The notes below the pieces were generated by a model. It ran no database searches. It saw only the letters and a list, made by a program, of their open reading frames with translations, and had not been told where the DNA came from. A stretch of DNA of 37,992 nt. Origin: Opitutus sp. GTDB taxonomy: Bacteria > Verrucomicrobiota > Verrucomicrobiia > Opitutales > Opitutaceae. Positions 26,596-34,815 of this stretch are shown in pieces (the stretch's first letter is position 1; each line of letters starts with the position of its first letter). A program made the translations under genes and the position numbers. Where the stretch lies: positions 1 through 37,992 of the forward strand of contig JANYAM010000011.1 of the NCBI GenBank assembly GCA_025361365.1, in the 5' to 3' direction.

Positions 26596-27981
26596 ATGAC
26601 CGCCCTGAACGCCCCCGCGAATTTCAACTGGCCGCTCGCCTACGAGGCCGAAGCGCTGCTCTCGACCCATATCAACGCCTTCCTGGCGAAAAACGCCACG
26701 GCGGCCCGGCTGGCGGCGCGCATGCACGCCGAGACGGGCACCGAGTTCTTCGAGTGGACCGACCATTTCGTTGTGTCGCAGAACCACGAGGCGGCGTTCC
26801 GTGCCGCGGGTTTTGTCACCGAGGTGACAGACGTCCCGACCTTCCACACCGTGCTGGCCCACCCGCATGCGATGCTGCCGCGGGTCATTGTGAGCCTGAA
26901 GGCCACGCCGTCCGCCGCGCCGCTCTCGCTGGCCGTGCGGCCGGAGTTCCTGGCGGACTTCATGGCGCGGCACGGTCTGACCGGCGCGCCGCTCGGCGCG
27001 CCCTGCGCCCGCTATCGCATCATTGATGTCAGCACGGAGAACGGCGCGTTGCTGCAGGCCGTCGAGCGGCTCGGCTACCGCGGGTTCATCGTGAGCGAGC
27101 CGCGTCCGGGTTTCGCCGACGCCGTGCTCAGGGTCCGCGAGCTGTGGCGCACCCGGAAGCGTGACTTCGCCAACGACGACGACGGTGAGCAACACGCCTT
27201 CGATGTGCTGCAGCAATGCGTCGACCTCGTCGGCGTGGACGTGGCGTGTGAACTGTATTTCGCCGAGGAGCGTTATTTCTGGGAGCTGCGCAACCGCGCC
27301 GGCCGCGTGCAGAAGCGCCGGCAGGACCTGGTCGGCCTCGGCTGGGCCAACCACGACCACCACACCTTCCGCTGTTCGCGCCGGCATTTCCCGGGCCTGG
27401 TGAAGTTCATGGAGCAACTCGGCCTGTCAAAGCGCGAGCGCTTCTACGCGGGAGCCGAGGCGGGGTGGGGCGCTCAGGTGATGGAGACGCCGTCCGTCGG
27501 CATCGTGGTGTTCGCCGACGTGGACCTGCAGCCTGACGAGGTGGATCGCGACTACGCCGCCGAGCGCTTGCCCGAGGTGGCGAAGGTTGGCACGGTCGGT
27601 CTCTGGTGCGGGCTGCACGGTGACAGTTTCCTGCAGGCGGGCATGCACCACCTCGAGGCGCGCTTCAACCACCCGCTGCTCAAGGAGCAGCTTGCGGCTG
27701 AGGGCATCGTCACGATGAAGCCGTTTTCCGATTTTCCGTTCCTCAAGCAGGCCTTCACGGAGGGCGAGCGCTGGACCGTCAACCCGGCACGCGCCGAGCT
27801 GCTGCGGAAAAAAGGCCTGATCACGAACGCGCAGGCCGACGGGTTCATCAAGGACGGCGCCATCGGCAGCCACCTCGAGAACCTCGAGCGCAAGGGCGGC
27901 TTCAAGGGATTCAACCAGAAGGCCGTCAGCGCCATCATCGCCGCGGTCGACCCGCGCCTCGTCCAGGCCGCGGCCCACTAA
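26596..27981 (+). CDS. DUF1338 protein, probable 2-oxoadipate dioxygenase/decarboxylase (HglS type)
   Basis: A 461-residue protein of the DUF1338 family. Characterised members (HglS of Pseudomonas putida; plant homologues) are Fe(II) enzymes that turn 2-oxoadipate into D-2-hydroxyglutarate with O2 and loss of CO2. Visible features are EWTDHFVVSQNH (53-64), a plausible first metal His; ARYRIIDVSTENGALLQAVERLGYRG; and GWANHDHHTFRCSRRHFPGL, another His-rich segment. Length fits the family. The start is ATG at 26596 with GGAG (26582-26585) at a workable distance. Neighbours give the next step (D-2-hydroxyglutarate dehydrogenase, divergent) and the earlier steps of lysine breakdown (downstream). 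Confidence 0.85.
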   Translation: MTALNAPANFNWPLAYEAEALLSTHINAFLAKNATAARLAARMHAETGTEFFEWTDHFVVSQNHEAAFRAAGFVTEVTDVPTFHTVLAHPHAMLPRVIVSLKATPSAAPLSLAVRPEFLADFMARHGLTGAPLGAPCARYRIIDVSTENGALLQAVERLGYRGFIVSEPRPGFADAVLRVRELWRTRKRDFANDDDGEQHAFDVLQQCVDLVGVDVACELYFAEERYFWELRNRAGRVQKRRQDLVGLGWANHDHHTFRCSRRHFPGLVKFMEQLGLSKRERFYAGAEAGWGAQVMETPSVGIVVFADVDLQPDEVDRDYAAERLPEVAKVGTVGLWCGLHGDSFLQAGMHHLEARFNHPLLKEQLAAEGIVTMKPFSDFPFLKQAFTEGERWTVNPARAELLRKKGLITNAQADGFIKDGAIGSHLENLERKGGFKGFNQKAVSAIIAAVDPRLVQAAAH

Positions 27982-27990
27982 ATCTCTCAG

Positions 27991-28060
27991 ACAGAATTAA
28001 CAAAATGAACAGAATGGGATGAAGGAGAACTGCATTCTGTAGATTCTGTTCATTCTGTCT
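27991..28060. repeat. Inverted repeat with 9-base periodic arms (ACAGAATNN/NNATTCTGT)
   Basis: The left arm is three 9-base units, ACAGAATTA, ACAAAATGA, ACAGAATGG (27991-28017); the right arm three inverse units, ATTCTGTAG, ATTCTGTTC, ATTCTGTCT (28034-28060). It is AT-rich against a GC-rich background and fills the 92-base gap between the DUF1338 gene and the next. Confidence 0.88.
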
Positions 28061-28073
28061 AAAATCCTTCCCC

Positions 28074-29150
28074 ATGAAAATCGGAATTGTCGGTGCCGGC
28101 AAAGTCGGCGGCACCATCGCCACCCTCCTCGAGTCCTGCAAGTTCTGCACCCGCGTCGCGCTGGCGGACGCCCGCGCGAACATCGACCTCACCGGCTTGA
28201 AGAAGTCGAGGTTCGTCCAGGTGGACGTCAAGGAAACCGCCTCGCTCGCAGCCTTCGTCCAGGGCGTGGACGCCATCGTCAGCGCCGCGCCGTATTTCCT
28301 CAACAAGGCCATCGCCAGCGCTTGCGCCAAGGCGGGTGTCAGCTACTTCGACCTCACTGAGGACGTGGAGACGACGGCCTTCATCCAGAAGCTCGCGAAG
28401 AAGGCACCGAAGGCCACATTCATGCCGCAGTGCGGACTGGCGCCGGGCGCCATCAACATCGTGGGCGGCTCGCTGGCCTCGTCGCTGCAGTTTGTCCGCA
28501 ACTGCGAGATGCGCGTCGGTGCGCTGCCGCTCAATGCGAGCAACCAGATGAAGTATTACCTCAGCTGGAGCACGGCCGGGCTGATCAACGAATACTGCCA
28601 GGTCGGCGAGGCGCTGCACGGCGGCAAGCTGGTCACGACCATGCCGCTCGACGGCGTGGAGCGCATCACGATCGACGGCACGGAATACGAGGCCTTCAAC
28701 ACCTCGGGCGGCGTCGCCACGATGTGCCAGACCTTCGCCGGTAAGGTCGGCGACCTGAACTACAAGACCATGCGCTATCCGGGTCACCGCGACCTGATGA
28801 AGTTCCTCCTGCAGGACCTCAACCTCGCGCCGCGCCAGGAGCTGGTCACGCAGATCTTCGACCAGGAGGTGCCGCTCACCGAGTCCGACGTCGTGGTGTT
28901 CTACGTCAGCGTCGTCGGCAACGAGGCCGGCGGCGGCCTCAAGCAGCGCAGTTTCATCAAGAAGATGCACGGCGACACGATCCACGGCCGCAAGCTCAAC
29001 GCCATCCAGCTGACCACGGCCGCCGGGATCGTGGGCGTGCTCGAGCTGTTCTCCAGAAAGAAGCTCGGCCCGGGCTTCGTGCGGCAGGAGTCCGTCTCGC
29101 TCGAGAGCTTCCTCGGCACCCAGTGGGGCGGCCGCGTCTACGGAAAATAA
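28074..29150 (+). CDS. Saccharopine dehydrogenase / L-lysine 6-dehydrogenase family protein
   Basis: A 358-residue oxidoreductase. The Rossmann motif GAGKVGG lies at 7-13, QCGLAPGAINIVGG at 119-132, FNTSGGVAT at 208-216 and YKTMRYPGH at 230-238, all typical of this family. Members either split saccharopine into aminoadipate semialdehyde and glutamate, or oxidise lysine directly to the semialdehyde with NAD(P)+; the FNTSGG and YPGH segments occur in both kinds as far as I recall, and sequence alone does not decide. Both products are the substrate of the next gene. Start is the ATG at 28074, just after the repeat; no Shine-Dalgarno sequence is visible. Confidence 0.82.
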   Translation: MKIGIVGAGKVGGTIATLLESCKFCTRVALADARANIDLTGLKKSRFVQVDVKETASLAAFVQGVDAIVSAAPYFLNKAIASACAKAGVSYFDLTEDVETTAFIQKLAKKAPKATFMPQCGLAPGAINIVGGSLASSLQFVRNCEMRVGALPLNASNQMKYYLSWSTAGLINEYCQVGEALHGGKLVTTMPLDGVERITIDGTEYEAFNTSGGVATMCQTFAGKVGDLNYKTMRYPGHRDLMKFLLQDLNLAPRQELVTQIFDQEVPLTESDVVVFYVSVVGNEAGGGLKQRSFIKKMHGDTIHGRKLNAIQLTTAAGIVGVLELFSRKKLGPGFVRQESVSLESFLGTQWGGRVYGK

Positions 29151-29163
29151 AAACAACCGGATT

Positions 29164-29248
29164 TTTAACACCGAGGTCGCAGAGAAATGACATGGTTTCG
29201 ACAGGCAAAGATTCTTCCTCTGTGTTCTCTGTGACCTCTGTGTTTAAA
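29164..29248. repeat. Inverted repeat with 9-base periodic arms (CACAGAGGN type)
   Basis: The right arm has three 9-base units, CCTCTGTGT, TCTCTGTGA, CCTCTGTGT (29217-29243), then TTAAA. The left arm starts TTTAA and has CACCGAGGT and CGCAGAGAA (29169-29186), partly decayed. It lies in the 110-base gap between the lysine-type dehydrogenase and the aldehyde dehydrogenase. Confidence 0.85.
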
Positions 29249-29260
29249 CTATTTTAATTC

Positions 29261-30805
29261 ATGTCTTCCAAATCCACCTCCGTCGCGGCCGTCGCCAAGG
29301 CGATCTTTCCCGAGCTCGGGCTCTCGCAAAAGGCGACGAACCCCGGCGTCTTCGCCGGCGCGTGGGGTGGCTCGGGTGCCGTGCTCGCGAAGCACTCACC
29401 GATCGACGGCTCGCTGCTCGGTCGCGTGCGGCAGGCGACGCCCGAGGACTATGAACTGGCCGTCGCGGCGGCGCAGAAGGCTTTCCTCGCGTGGCGCGAG
29501 GTGCCGGCGCCGAAGCGCGGCGATATCGTCCGCCAACTGGGCAACGCCCTGCGCAGCCTGAAGACCGAACTCGGCCAGCTCGTCTCGCTCGAGGCGGGCA
29601 AGATCCTGCCGGAGGGCGGCGGTGAGGTGCAGGAGATGATCGATATCTGCGATTTCGCGACCGGCCTCTCACGCCAGCTGCACGGCCTGACCATCGCGTC
29701 GGAGCGCCCCGGCCACCGCATGATGGAGCAGTGGCAGCCGCTCGGCGTCGTCGGCATCATCTCGGCTTTTAATTTTCCCGTGGCCGTCTGGGCCTGGAAC
29801 AGCGCGCTCGCGGCGGCCTGTGGCGACGCGACGCTCTGGAAACCCTCCGAGAAGACCCCGCTCACCGCCATCGCCTGCATCAAGATCGCCGAGAAGGTCT
29901 GCCGCGCCAACGGCGTGGACCCGGCCATCTTCTCGCTCATCATTGGCGACGGCCCCTCGGTCGGCGAGCTCATGACCAACGACCGCCGCATCCCGCTTAT
30001 CTCGGCCACCGGCTCGACCCGCATGGGTCGTCGCGTTGGCGAGGTCGTGGCGAAGCGCTTCGGCCGCTCGCTGCTCGAGCTCGGCGGCAACAACGCGATC
30101 ATCGTCGCGCCCTCGGCCGACCTGAAGCTGGCGAAGCGCGCCATCGTCTTCGGCGCTGTCGGCACCGCCGGTCAGCGCTGCACCAGCACGCGCCGCATCA
30201 TTGTCCATGAGTCCATCCGGGCGAAGTTCACCGAGTCACTCATCACCGCCTACAAGCAGCTCCCGATCGGCAGCCCGCTGCAGGCGGGCCACCTCGTCGG
30301 CCCGCTCATCGACGAGGCCGCGGTGGAGAACATGATGAAGGCGCTCGCCGACCTGAAGAAGCAGGGCGGCAAAATCCTGCACGGCGGCGGCCGGCTTAAG
30401 GGCAACTACGTCACACCCTGCATTGCCGAGGCGAAAAATCACTGGCCGGTGGTCCAGCACGAGACCTTTGCCCCGATCCTCTATGTGATGGGCTACAAGA
30501 CGCTCGACGAGGCCATCGCGCTGCAGAACGGCGTGCCGCAGGGCCTGAGCTCGGCGATTTTCACGACCGACTTGCGCGAGGCGGAGCAATTCCTGGCCGC
30601 GCGCGGCAGCGACTGCGGGATCGCCAACGTCAACATCGGCACCAGCGGCGCCGAAATCGGCGGCGCGTTCGGCGGCGAAAAGGAAACCGGCGGCGGCCGC
30701 GAAAGCGGCAGCGACGCGTGGCGGACTTACATGCGGCGCCAGACCGTCACGGTGAACTACTCCGACGCCCTGCCGCTCGCGCAGGGCATCAAGTTCGGGG
30801 ATTGA
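29261..30805 (+). CDS. ALDH7-type aldehyde dehydrogenase (aminoadipate-semialdehyde dehydrogenase)
   Basis: A 514-residue NAD-dependent enzyme of the antiquitin/AmaB group, which oxidises L-2-aminoadipate 6-semialdehyde to aminoadipate. Catalytic residues are Cys307 (GQRCTSTRR) and Glu273 (LLELGGNN); the NAD-binding segment is GIISAFNFPVAVWAWNSALA. The signature FGGEKETGGGRESGSDAWR near the C-terminus and SPIDGSLLG near residue 46 are characteristic of ALDH7. Length is right for that group. It follows the saccharopine/lysine dehydrogenase-like gene, which makes its proposed substrate. The start is the ATG at 29261 (MSSKSTSVAA); there is no strong ribosome site. Confidence 0.9.
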   Translation: MSSKSTSVAAVAKAIFPELGLSQKATNPGVFAGAWGGSGAVLAKHSPIDGSLLGRVRQATPEDYELAVAAAQKAFLAWREVPAPKRGDIVRQLGNALRSLKTELGQLVSLEAGKILPEGGGEVQEMIDICDFATGLSRQLHGLTIASERPGHRMMEQWQPLGVVGIISAFNFPVAVWAWNSALAAACGDATLWKPSEKTPLTAIACIKIAEKVCRANGVDPAIFSLIIGDGPSVGELMTNDRRIPLISATGSTRMGRRVGEVVAKRFGRSLLELGGNNAIIVAPSADLKLAKRAIVFGAVGTAGQRCTSTRRIIVHESIRAKFTESLITAYKQLPIGSPLQAGHLVGPLIDEAAVENMMKALADLKKQGGKILHGGGRLKGNYVTPCIAEAKNHWPVVQHETFAPILYVMGYKTLDEAIALQNGVPQGLSSAIFTTDLREAEQFLAARGSDCGIANVNIGTSGAEIGGAFGGEKETGGGRESGSDAWRTYMRRQTVTVNYSDALPLAQGIKFGD

Positions 30806-30815
30806 AGCGGGCCAC

Positions 30816-30892
30816 CGCTAATGGACGCTAATCTTCGCTAATTTTAAAACGCCCGGGCATCAATTAGTGCCAATTAGCGCAGATTAGCGGTT
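30816..30892. repeat. Inverted repeat with 10-base periodic arms (CGCTAATNNN/ATTAGCGNNN)
   Basis: Left arm: CGCTAATGGA, CGCTAATCTT, CGCTAATTTT (30816-30845). Right arm: ATTAGTGCCA, ATTAGCGCAG, ATTAGCGGTT (30863-30892), the inverse of the first. It lies between the convergent aldehyde dehydrogenase and esterase genes. Confidence 0.88.
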
Positions 30893-30904
30893 AGTTACCG
30901 ACTC

Positions 30905-31636
30905 TTAAAACTTGGTCCCGAGGTAGTGCGGGAGCATCCGGCGCCACCAGGGCCAGTCGTGGTTTACGTCGTGGCCCCACAGGTCGATCTCGTGCGGGAT
31001 GCCCTTGCTCGACAGGATGCGGCCGATGTCCACGGACGATGACGGCATCTCGTGGTCGCCCTGGCCGGAGACGAAGTGGATGTGGCTCTTGGCGCGGAGG
31101 TGGGCGAGGGTGCCTTCGTCGTTCAGGTTGGGCAGGTAGTCGATCGGCGAATTGAAATACACGTCCTCGTCCCAATAGCCCTTGGTATATTCCTTGAGGT
31201 CGTAGACGCCGGACATCGCGATGCAGCCGTCGATCAGGTCGGGCCGGCGGAAGAGGGTGTTGGCGGCGTGCAGCGCGCCGAAGGAGGCGCCGGTGGTGAT
31301 GGTCTGCACGCGGCCGCCACACTTCGAGTGGATGAAGGGGATGACCTCCTCCGTCACGTAGCCGTTGAACTGCTGGTGGCGGATGGCCTTGTGCCGCGGG
31401 TGCATGTGGTCGTTCAGCCAGCTCTCGTTGTTGATGGAATTGATCGAGAAGACCTTCACCCAGCCGCTGTTAATGAAGCGACTCAGCGAGTCGATCACGT
31501 GGAAGCGTTCGTATTCCAGGTAGTCGGCCGCGGCGGTGGGAAACATCAGCAGGGCGAAGCCGTAGTGGCCGTAGACCGCCACCTCCATGTTCTTGTCGAG
31601 GTGCGGGCTGTGCCACTGGTGGATTTCGCGGTGCAT
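30905..31636 (-). CDS. Putative esterase (alpha/beta hydrolase, Esterase_PF00756 type)
   Basis: A 243-residue protein. The nucleophile is Ser118 in TGASFGALHA, the GxSxG elbow; a likely catalytic His lies in WGHDVNHDW near the C-terminus, with an acid residue in the segment around MPSSSVD. Fold elements match the D-esterase/antigen-85-like family, whose members act on feruloyl, acyl-sugar or other esters, so the substrate is unknown. No signal peptide is seen, so it is probably cytoplasmic. The ATG at 31636 (MHREIHQWHSPHL) starts the conserved part; the open frame runs on upstream but there it is antisense to the next gene. It is divergent from that gene by about 120 bases. Confidence 0.8.
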   Translation of the reverse strand: MHREIHQWHSPHLDKNMEVAVYGHYGFALLMFPTAAADYLEYERFHVIDSLSRFINSGWVKVFSINSINNESWLNDHMHPRHKAIRHQQFNGYVTEEVIPFIHSKCGGRVQTITTGASFGALHAANTLFRRPDLIDGCIAMSGVYDLKEYTKGYWDEDVYFNSPIDYLPNLNDEGTLAHLRAKSHIHFVSGQGDHEMPSSSVDIGRILSSKGIPHEIDLWGHDVNHDWPWWRRMLPHYLGTKF

Positions 31637-31757
31637 GCTTGAGCTGGGAGCAGGGAGCACGGAGCCGGGAGAGGCGAGCGGGAAAAGGGCGGCGTCCCGA
31701 CCTTCGCGTTTGCCAAAGTCCCCCGGACTGCAAGACTGGCCGCCCACTACCTTGCGC

Positions 31758-33956
31758 ATGCACACTTGGAAATTCTTCCGGACCGGCGAGCTCGACCAGG
31801 TCTCCCTCGAAACCGGCGCCGACTTGCTCAACCTCGAGCAGCTCGACCCCAAGCTGTGGGTGGCACTCAGCTGCCCCGTGAAAGGCCTCGAACTCGACGA
31901 GAAAACCCTCGCGATGATCGACACCGATGGCGACAGCCGCATCCGCGTGCCGGAGCTGCTCGCCGCGATCAAGTGGGCGTCCGCCCGGTTGAAGGAGCCC
32001 GGCGACCTTTTAAAAGGCGCCGAGGCCCTGCCGTTGGCGGCGATCAACGATGCGACCCCCGAGGGGAAGATTCTCCTGGCCTCCGCCAAACAGGTGCTGG
32101 CCAACCTCGGGAAAAGGGACGCTGTCGCCATTTCCGCGGCCGATACCGCTGACACGGCAAAGATCTTCTCCGCCAGCCCGCTCAACGGCGACGGGGTGAT
32201 CCCGCCCGAGGCCACGGAGGACGCGGAGGCCCAGGCCTTGATCAAGGACATCATCGCCTGTTTTGGGGGCGCGGCGGACCGCACCGGTTCGGTCGGCGTC
32301 ACTGCGGAAAAGGTTGACGCCTTTTTCGCGGAGCTCGCGGCCTACGCTGCGTGGGTGAGCCAGAGCTCGGCCAAGGACATTGCCATCCTGGGAGATGCGA
32401 CCGATGCGGCGTGCGCCGCGTTGAAAGCCGTCCGCGCCAAGGCCGAGGATTACTTCGGCCGCTGCCGGCTCGCCGCCTTCGACAGCCGCGCCACCGCGGC
32501 GCTCAACCGTGCCGAGAGCGAATACCTGGCGATCGCCGCCAAGGACCTGAAAATCACCGCCGAGGAGGTCGCCGGCTTCCCGCTGGCCCGCATCGAGGCC
32601 GGACGCCCACTGCCCCTGTTGGAAGGCGTCAACCCCGCGTGGGCCGCCGCCCTGGTCACCTTGCAACAGGCGGTCGTCAAACCAATCTACGGCGCCGATA
32701 AAAAGGTGCTGACGGCGGAGGAGTGGGCGGCGTTGAACGCCAAGTTCTCGGCCTACGAGACGTGGCTGGGCGGCAAGGCCGGCAGCGCCGTCGAGAAGCT
32801 CGGCCTGCCCCGGGTCAAGGCGGTCCTCGCCGGCCAGGGCCGCGCCGTGCTGACCGACCTGCTCGCGAAGGACAAGGCCCTCGAGCCGGAGTTCAAGGCC
32901 ATCACCGATGTCGACCAGCTGGCACACTACTACCGCGACCTCCGCGCATTGCTGCACAACTTCGTGAATTTCGCCGACTTCTACTCGCGCGACAAATGGG
33001 CCGTCTTCCAGGCCGGCACGCTCTACCTCGACAGCCGCAGCACGGAGCTGTGCATCCAGGTGGCCGGGCCGAGCCCGCTCGCCGCGATGAGCAAGATCTA
33101 CATCGCCTACCTCGACTGCAAGCGGACCGGCGGCGCCACGATGAAGCTGGCCGCCTGCTTCACCCAAGGTGACAGCGACTACCTGTTTGTGGGACGCAAC
33201 GGTGTCTTCTACGACCGGCAGGGCCGCGACTGGGATGCGATCATCACCAGCCTCGTGGAGAACCCGATCAGCCTGCGCCAGGCGTTCTGGTCGCCTTACA
33301 AGAAGGGCGTGCGCATGATCGACGAGATGGTCGCCAAGCGCGCGGCCGCCGCCAATGCCGCTTCCAACGACCGCCTCGGCAAGGTCGCGGACAAGGCGGT
33401 GGATGCCGCCGCGGCCGCCGCGGCGAACAGTGCGGTGGCGGCCGCCCAGCCCGCGCCACCCCTGCCGCCGAAGAAAATGGATATCGGCGTCGTCGCCGCC
33501 CTCGGCGTGGCCGTCGGCGCCATCGGCGGCGCGCTCGCCACGGTGAGTGCCAAACTGGCCGAGCTGCACTGGTGGCAGATCCCGCTGGTGGTGGTTGCCG
33601 TCATGCTCGCGATCTCGCTGCCGGCCGTAATCATCGCCTGGCTCAAGCTCCGGCAGCGCACGCTCGGGCCCATCCTCGAGAGCAACGGCTGGGCCATCAA
33701 CGGTCGCGTAAAGATCAACATTCCCTTCGGTTCCGCCCTGACCGAGCTGGCACGCAAGCCCGCGGGGTCGACGCTTTCGCTCGACGATCCCTATGAGGAC
33801 AAGGCGGCCGCGGCCCAGCGCCGGCAGTTTATCCTGCTCGTGGTGCTCATCGCCCTCATCGTCGGCGCCCTCTGGATTCGCTACAACCGCGTGGAGCGGG
33901 GTCACTACTTCTGGGAACCCGCGCCGGTGACAATGCCGGCCGCGCCGGCGAAGTGA
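31758..33956 (+). CDS. Large membrane protein with EF-hand-like motif, unknown function
   Basis: A 732-residue protein that I cannot place in a characterised family. The N-terminus has an EF-hand-like calcium loop, DTDGDSRIRVPE (55-66), and a second partial one, LNGDGVIPPE, about 80 residues later. A long mainly helical soluble region follows (to about 570), with an Ala-rich linker, then two membrane helices (about 580-640) and a third near 690-710. The order suggests a calcium-responsive protein anchored by its C-terminus. No catalytic motif is visible. The start is the ATG at 31758 (MHTWKFFRTGEL), where the coding look begins. A palindromic repeat follows the stop. Confidence 0.7.
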   Translation: MHTWKFFRTGELDQVSLETGADLLNLEQLDPKLWVALSCPVKGLELDEKTLAMIDTDGDSRIRVPELLAAIKWASARLKEPGDLLKGAEALPLAAINDATPEGKILLASAKQVLANLGKRDAVAISAADTADTAKIFSASPLNGDGVIPPEATEDAEAQALIKDIIACFGGAADRTGSVGVTAEKVDAFFAELAAYAAWVSQSSAKDIAILGDATDAACAALKAVRAKAEDYFGRCRLAAFDSRATAALNRAESEYLAIAAKDLKITAEEVAGFPLARIEAGRPLPLLEGVNPAWAAALVTLQQAVVKPIYGADKKVLTAEEWAALNAKFSAYETWLGGKAGSAVEKLGLPRVKAVLAGQGRAVLTDLLAKDKALEPEFKAITDVDQLAHYYRDLRALLHNFVNFADFYSRDKWAVFQAGTLYLDSRSTELCIQVAGPSPLAAMSKIYIAYLDCKRTGGATMKLAACFTQGDSDYLFVGRNGVFYDRQGRDWDAIITSLVENPISLRQAFWSPYKKGVRMIDEMVAKRAAAANAASNDRLGKVADKAVDAAAAAAANSAVAAAQPAPPLPPKKMDIGVVAALGVAVGAIGGALATVSAKLAELHWWQIPLVVVAVMLAISLPAVIIAWLKLRQRTLGPILESNGWAINGRVKINIPFGSALTELARKPAGSTLSLDDPYEDKAAAAQRRQFILLVVLIALIVGALWIRYNRVERGHYFWEPAPVTMPAAPAK

Positions 33957-33961
33957 GTCGG

Positions 33962-34062
33962 GGTGGAGCGCGTTGCCCCCAACGCGCTGCAGGATGCCCG
34001 CCCCCAGCCAGCGTCTTGAGGGCAAGCCGCTCCACCTGCTGCGGCCCGCGGAGACGCGGGCC
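33962..34062. repeat. Compound palindromic region between convergent genes
   Basis: GGTGGAGCG (33962-33970) pairs with CGCTCCACC (34028-34036). Inside, AGCGCGTT (33967-33974) pairs with AACGCGCT (33981-33988). A third hairpin follows, GGCCCGCG (34043-34050) with CGCGGGCC (34055-34062). Bases 34005-34037 match 17382-17414 with one difference. It may stop transcription from both sides, though no U-run is seen. Confidence 0.85.
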
Positions 34063-34075
34063 CTCCAGCTGAGAC

Positions 34076-34750
34076 CTAGTTGGTGATGTAGAACGGATTC
34101 GGCAGCTTGAAGGTCCGCTCGGCGTAGCCGCCGAGCAGGTCGCTGTCCTGGTCGCCCATGTTGAGGATGATCAGGTAGCCCTCGGCGGCCAGCTTGCGGC
34201 GGACGTCGATCTTGAAGGCCTTGGTCGATTCCGTGAAATCGGCGGGCTTGTAGATGATACGGGTCCAGGTCTCGTAGCCGACCTCACGCAGGTTGCGCTC
34301 GGTGCCGCGCGCGTCGGCCGGCTTGCGGCCGGTGATGAAGAACACGTCCACCTTGGCGTTCACCGCGGTCTGGTAAACGGCCTGGACTGGGTAGATGGCG
34401 GTGCACTGGCCCTCGGCCACCCAGGCATCCCAGATTTTCGGGATATACCCATAGTCGTTGGCCTGGATGTGGCGGATGTTGCTCAGGGTCGTCTCGTCGA
34501 TGTCGAACACGACGGCCAGCTTCTTGCTGATCTTGGCGCTGCGGGGAATGCCCTTGGGGATGCGCTTGACGAGGTAGGCGTTGGCCTCGGCGGCGAGCTT
34601 GGCGACCTGCTTGCCGTATTCGCCCGTGGCGACATACGCGTTGATCTGCTGCTTGAGGGTGTAGAGGTTCGGCGGCTCGACGGACTGGGCCGGGAGGGAG
34701 CCGACGGCAAAGATCAGGGCCAGCCCGAGGGGAAGGAGGCGTTTCAACAT
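34076..34750 (-). CDS. Secreted HAD-family acid phosphatase (class B/e(P4) type)
   Basis: A 224-residue protein with a signal peptide (MLKRLLPLGLALIFAVGSLPAQS, cleavage near residue 23) and no lipobox Cys, so it is exported but not a lipoprotein. The HAD catalytic motif VFDIDETTLSN gives nucleophile Asp83 and Asp85; later motifs are FFITGRKPADARGTE and ILNMGDQDSDLLGGYAERT, with the acidic pair typical of the family. Members release phosphate from nucleotides or other monoesters outside the cytoplasm. The ATG at 34750 was chosen since it starts the signal peptide; a 12-residue upstream extension is unlikely. The gene is downstream of the permease, on the same strand. Confidence 0.88.
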   Translation of the reverse strand: MLKRLLPLGLALIFAVGSLPAQSVEPPNLYTLKQQINAYVATGEYGKQVAKLAAEANAYLVKRIPKGIPRSAKISKKLAVVFDIDETTLSNIRHIQANDYGYIPKIWDAWVAEGQCTAIYPVQAVYQTAVNAKVDVFFITGRKPADARGTERNLREVGYETWTRIIYKPADFTESTKAFKIDVRRKLAAEGYLIILNMGDQDSDLLGGYAERTFKLPNPFYITN

Positions 34751-34815
34751 GGCCCGGAGCAAAGCAGGCGCGGCCGCAAAACTCAATGCGACAAACCGGC
34801 CCGTCCCTCCGCCTC

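Noticed and set aside
12283-30892. CRISPR array
   Set aside because: The repeats are single inverted elements at different sites, with no regular array of repeats and spacers and no cas gene.
32010-34025. 671-residue minus-strand frame antisense to the EF-hand protein
   Set aside because: No domain is visible, and the plus-strand frame has membrane helices and an EF-hand loop with normal composition.
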